Positions 6,201-8,707 of a stretch of 8,707 nucleotides of DNA are shown here, one piece after another. The stretch is from assembly GCA_021813195.1 (NCBI GenBank), contig JAKALI010000143.1:1-8707 (forward strand). The letters run 5' to 3'. The translations under genes and the position numbers were made by a program. Within the stretch, counting starts at the first letter, position 1, and the number at the start of each line of letters is the position of its first letter. The stretch is from Pseudomonadota bacterium (GTDB lineage Bacteria; Pseudomonadota; Alphaproteobacteria; Rhizobiales; Hyphomicrobiaceae). The notes below the pieces were generated by a model. It did no database searches. It worked only from the letters and a program-made list of their open reading frames with translations, and was not told the origin of the DNA.

Positions 6201-7387
6201 CCCACTTTCACATACGGGACGACGGACATGCCGGGCCCGAGATAGACATTGGGCGGTTTGTCGAAGTCGATCTTGACCGGTACGCGCTGCACTACCTTGA
6301 CGAAGTTGCCGGTGGCGTTTTCCGGAGGTAGCAGGCTGAAGGCGGTGCCGCTGCCGGCCTGGATACTGGCGACATGACCGTGGAAGGTGCGGCCCGGATA
6401 CGCGTCGATCTCGATGTCGACCGGCTGACCGACGCGCATGTCGGCAAGCGCCGTCTCCTTGAAATTGGCGGTGACCCAGACCTTGCGCGGCACAATGGAC
6501 ATCAGCGCCAATCCTGGCTGAACATAGGCCCCGACGGCGGCGGTGAGGTTGGCGACGTGACCGTTCTGTGGTGCCAGGATCGTTGTGCGGGAAAGCGCGA
6601 TTTTGGCCTTATCGAGCGCGGCGCGTGCAACATCGATCTGCGCAAGAGCACTCCTGCGTTGCGTGCGGAGCACCGCGAGCTGCTTGTCGGTAGCCGTGGC
6701 GTTGGCTTGCGCAGCGGCGAAGGCCGCTTGCTTCTGTGTGAGATCTGAGCGCGATTGTTGCGCCGCCTGTATGGTGCCGGCGCCCGTCTGCAGCAAGCGC
6801 TGCGTGCGCTTGTCCTCCTGGCCTGCGTATTGCAGCGCGGCTTGCGCCTCGGTGATTTTCTTCTGCGCTTGATTGAGCCTGGCCTGCTGCGCATCAATCT
6901 GCGCGTCAAAATTAGCAACTTGCGCATGCGCCTGTTCAAGCTGGGCTTGCGCCTGCTCGACCGCCACTTGGTAATCGCGCGGATCGATGCGGACCAGCGG
7001 AATGCCCGTAGTGACGGATTGGTTGTCGGTGACTGGAACTCCGACGATCAGGCCGGAAACCTGGGCGCTGATCGACACCGTGCGGGTGTCGATGAACGCA
7101 TCGTCGGTCGATTCGTAATGGCGTGCGCTGAGCCACCAGACTGCACCGGCGATAATGATGAGGATGGCAATCAGGGCAGCGAATATTTTGAGAAAACTCT
7201 GCTGCTTACTGGGCCTGACCGGTGCGCGCGGGCCGCCATCGATCTGGCCGTCCGGCGACAGCTTGTGCTGCGTCGGGGCCTCCCGAGGGCTTTGATCGGC
7301 GCGATTATGGCGATCAAGCCTCACTTCATGCGGCTGCGACCATGAAGTTGATTCGGCTGGTTGGAAATTCTCTTGCAGTAATGCCAT
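6197..7387 (-). CDS. EmrA/HlyD-family periplasmic adaptor of an efflux pump
   Basis: Membrane-fusion protein of 396 residues that would link the downstream DHA2 pump to an outer-membrane channel. A long hydrophilic cytosolic N-terminus (1-66) precedes one TM helix (about 67-86). Next come YESTDDAFIDTRTVSISAQV (91-110), the first lipoyl half, and an Ala/Gln-rich coiled-coil hairpin (about 140-262). The second lipoyl half is TTILAPQNGHVANLTAAVGA (268-287), followed by a beta-barrel region VWVTANFKETALADMRVGQP (303-322) and the EmrA-typical LLPPENATGNFVKVVQRVP (352-370). The start at 7387 is not preceded by a clear Shine-Dalgarno sequence, but no other Met occurs before the TM helix; a GTG at Val22 is an alternative. 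It is the first gene of a two-gene operon. A consensus EcfG promoter lies 36 nt upstream, suggesting stress induction. I see no regulator gene next to it. Confidence 0.93.
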   Translation of the reverse strand: MALLQENFQPAESTSWSQPHEVRLDRHNRADQSPREAPTQHKLSPDGQIDGGPRAPVRPSKQQSFLKIFAALIAILIIIAGAVWWLSARHYESTDDAFIDTRTVSISAQVSGLIVGVPVTDNQSVTTGIPLVRIDPRDYQVAVEQAQAQLEQAHAQVANFDAQIDAQQARLNQAQKKITEAQAALQYAGQEDKRTQRLLQTGAGTIQAAQQSRSDLTQKQAAFAAAQANATATDKQLAVLRTQRRSALAQIDVARAALDKAKIALSRTTILAPQNGHVANLTAAVGAYVQPGLALMSIVPRKVWVTANFKETALADMRVGQPVDIEIDAYPGRTFHGHVASIQAGSGTAFSLLPPENATGNFVKVVQRVPVKIDFDKPPNVYLGPGMSVVPYVKVG

Positions 7388-7422
7388 GCGGCACGGTTCG
7401 GTGCTGACCAGCCTGGCGGATC

Positions 7423-7447
7423 AACGACTTCGCCCAGCGATTGTTCC
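7423..7447 (-). promoter_or_regulatory. Consensus sigma-EcfG (general stress) promoter of the efflux operon
   Basis: On the minus strand GGAAC (7447-7443), a 16-nt spacer, then CGTT (7426-7423). This is an exact match to the alphaproteobacterial PhyR/EcfG consensus GGAAC-N16/17-CGTT. The -10 element ends 36 nt before the adaptor ATG at 7387, giving a predicted leader of roughly 25-30 nt. Location, strand and spacing all fit a working promoter. The match is nine fixed positions with fixed spacing, so a chance hit in just this place is unlikely but not excluded. Confidence 0.68.
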
Positions 7448-7600
7448 TGGGACTGGTGGAGCCTCGAAGCGGGCTCGAAGACCAGCGGTGCTGTGGGAAC
7501 CAGAACGCGCGCCGCGCCGAAGCCTGAAACAAAAGGCAATTTGAACCGTTGTCCGGCAGGCGGGGGCACAACGTGAAACCGAACACGGTTGGAACACAAC

Positions 7601-8245
7601 ATGCGACTCAAATCATTGCTGTTTGGGGCTGGCACGGCGGTGCTCATGTCAACTGGCGTCGCCAATGCCGCCGTCGTCACTCATGATCTGAACCTGCGCG
7701 CAGGGCCTGGCATCGACCATCATGTCATTGGCGTGATGCCGGCCGGCGCACACATCGAGGTGCTCAGTTGCAAGGGCTCGTGGTGTCACGTCGATTGGAA
7801 CGGCGAAGAAGGCTATGCCAGTCGCAACCTCATCACTGGCATCCGGCGCCATACCTTTGGCCAAAACGGCTATTACGGTGCACCATATTATTATTACGGT
7901 TACAACGCCCCCTATTTTGGGGGTGATGACGACTTCGGTTGGGGGCCGGAGGTGACTTTCGGCAATGACTTCGACCGCGGCGAGCACTTCCACCATTTTC
8001 ATTCCCATGACCGCGACCGGCATTTCCATCATGGCAGACATTTTCCAGTCGCGACTCTGGGCGCTCATTCGGGTCGCGTGTTTCACGGGCGCGTGGCCTC
8101 CGAGGACGTCGGTGACGGTGCGTCCGAAGCGCCTCATATCGCTTCGGCGACGGTTGGCTTTGGACGCGCTCCGGGCTCGTCTGATGAAGCAGAGCACGGC
8201 GCCGGCGATCACGACGTTGGCCCTGGCGCCGCTGACAGACACTAA
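7601..8245 (+). CDS. Exported SH3b-domain protein with Tyr- and His-rich tail
   Basis: Secreted or periplasmic protein of 214 residues. A Sec signal peptide MRLKSLLFGAGTAVLMSTGV ends with cleavage at ANA|A (23/24). A bacterial SH3 domain (about 25-80) is shown by DLNLRAGPG (29-37), VIGVMPAGAHIEVL, GSWCHVDW (59-66) and GYASRNLI (71-78). SH3b domains commonly bind cell-wall peptides. Two Cys (57 and 62) lie close together and could pair. A Tyr/Gly-rich linker (90-106) is followed by a His-rich block, HFHHFHSHDRDRHFHHGRH (129-147), with 9 His in 19 residues, suggesting metal binding. I use ATG 7601 with GGAA 6 nt upstream, rather than the TTG at 7589, because it begins the signal peptide. The last 65 residues are Ala/Gly/Asp-rich and unlike the rest; a frameshift after about residue 150 or a neutral tail is possible. 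The gene diverges from the efflux operon across a 213-bp gap. Confidence 0.85.
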   Translation: MRLKSLLFGAGTAVLMSTGVANAAVVTHDLNLRAGPGIDHHVIGVMPAGAHIEVLSCKGSWCHVDWNGEEGYASRNLITGIRRHTFGQNGYYGAPYYYYGYNAPYFGGDDDFGWGPEVTFGNDFDRGEHFHHFHSHDRDRHFHHGRHFPVATLGAHSGRVFHGRVASEDVGDGASEAPHIASATVGFGRAPGSSDEAEHGAGDHDVGPGAADRH

Positions 8246-8482
8246 GACGGGCTTCTTCATGCCATGGAACGCGCGACTATTTTGGCGCAATAAAGACTCT
8301 TGGGGCTGCGCCGAAGGTCTCTATCGTGGGCACCTGCCATCCGCAGCAGCGCTGCCGCCTCGGGGCGGTCGGCTCTCTAATTGCGAAGGCGTTGCCATTA
8401 AGTAGATGCTCAGCGCCGCGTGACTGCGGGGCCTGCTGCGCCCCCGGCGCTCGCGCACGTCGAATAATCAATTAGTTTAAGG

Positions 8483-8707
8483 TCACAACATGCGTTGGAG
8501 CATCTCTGACGGAATCGACGAGAGTGCATGAGATCGCGGGCTATTGGGTGCGACGTAAAACGTAGTCATCAGGAAAATCAAAGTCGCACCCGCGACGGCG
8601 CCGATGATTATCGGACCGATAAACCGCGCCCTGCGGGCGAATAAGATGGCAACACGGCGCGCCTTTGAGCAGCCGGAAATCTGTGTTCGGTCACTCAGGT
8701 CCCGAAT
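8483..8707 (-). CDS. C-terminal part of a membrane protein, cut by the window edge
   Basis: An open minus-strand frame enters at the right edge and runs 74 codons to TGA (8485-8483). The visible part has a polar basic stretch SKARRVAILFARRARF (residues 14-29), one hydrophobic helix FIGPIIIGAVAGATLIFLMT (29-48), then YVAPNSPRSHALSSIPSEML and a short end. Positive charges before the helix suggest the N-terminal side is cytoplasmic. No Met precedes the helix in the visible frame, so the true start probably lies outside the window. No family is recognised. Weak GC-rich hairpins lie downstream (8355-8368 and 8438-8450) without a U run. The call is moderate because coding is inferred from the open frame and the basic-then-TM pattern only. 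Confidence 0.48.
   Translation of the reverse strand: MRDLSDRTQISGCSKARRVAILFARRARFIGPIIIGAVAGATLIFLMTTFYVAPNSPRSHALSSIPSEMLQRML

Noticed and set aside
7547..7573. Inverted repeat CGTTGT-N15-ACAACG in the divergent gap
   Set aside because: Six-base arms with a 15-nt spacer are expected by chance at this scale; no extension of symmetry, so not claimed as an operator.
7321..7680. Minus-strand open frame through the divergent promoter gap
   Set aside because: It overlaps the adaptor's start in another frame and contains the EcfG promoter; no motif or ribosome site supports it.
7649..8290. Minus-strand open frame of 213 codons opposite the SH3b gene
   Set aside because: The plus strand has a clear signal peptide and SH3b motifs; the minus frame is Met/Val/Ala-rich shadow sequence.
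8355..8450. GC-rich hairpins between the SH3b gene and the edge gene
   Set aside because: Stems of 5 bp (8355-8368, 8438-8450) with no U tract; common in GC-rich DNA and not convincing terminators.

Overview
The window looks like alphaproteobacterial DNA, probably from the Hyphomicrobiales (Bradyrhizobium-like or a relative). This is an inference from the moderately high GC, the style of the small exported proteins (short Ala/Leu-rich signal peptides, an SH3b protein with a Tyr/His-rich tail), and a perfect match to the alphaproteobacterial general-stress promoter consensus (GGAAC-N16-CGTT). No rRNA, tRNA, CRISPR array or complete mobile element was seen.

Layout from left to right: (1) an intact 12-TM-class anion/ion permease of the ArsB/NhaD-SLC13 superfamily (111-1346, +). 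(2) An intact single-domain Vitreoscilla-type haemoglobin (1544-1954, -). (3) A decayed accessory segment of about 1.8 kb (2039-3816). It holds a 5'-truncated IS1182-family transposase with an in-frame amber codon and two compensating frameshifts, the 3' part of a tandem-GNAT acetyltransferase with at least two net frameshifts directly against the transposase end, and a small exported protein whose signal peptide is broken by one missing base. (4) A gene-poor stretch (3817-4577) with a 19-bp near-palindrome, a stress-promoter-like site, a 37-residue single-TM ORF not obvious to ordinary ORF callers, a possible 66-residue basic ORF, and four perfect copies of a 7-bp repeat inside it. (5) A two-gene, translationally coupled efflux operon on the minus strand (EmrA/HlyD-like adaptor at 6197-7387, then EmrB-like DHA2 pump at 4578-6200, ATGA overlap). 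(6) A divergent exported SH3b protein with Tyr- and His-rich tails (7601-8245, +). (7) The C-terminal 74 codons of a minus-strand membrane protein running off the right edge (8483-8707).

The best-supported regulatory observation is the perfect sigma-EcfG-type promoter 36 nt upstream of the adaptor start codon, which suggests that the efflux operon belongs to the general stress response. Weaker EcfG-like sites sit before the broken small exported gene and before the 37-residue membrane ORF. I see no clear undescribed multi-gene system. The window is best read as conserved transport and stress genes flanking a scar of insertion-sequence activity and gene decay.
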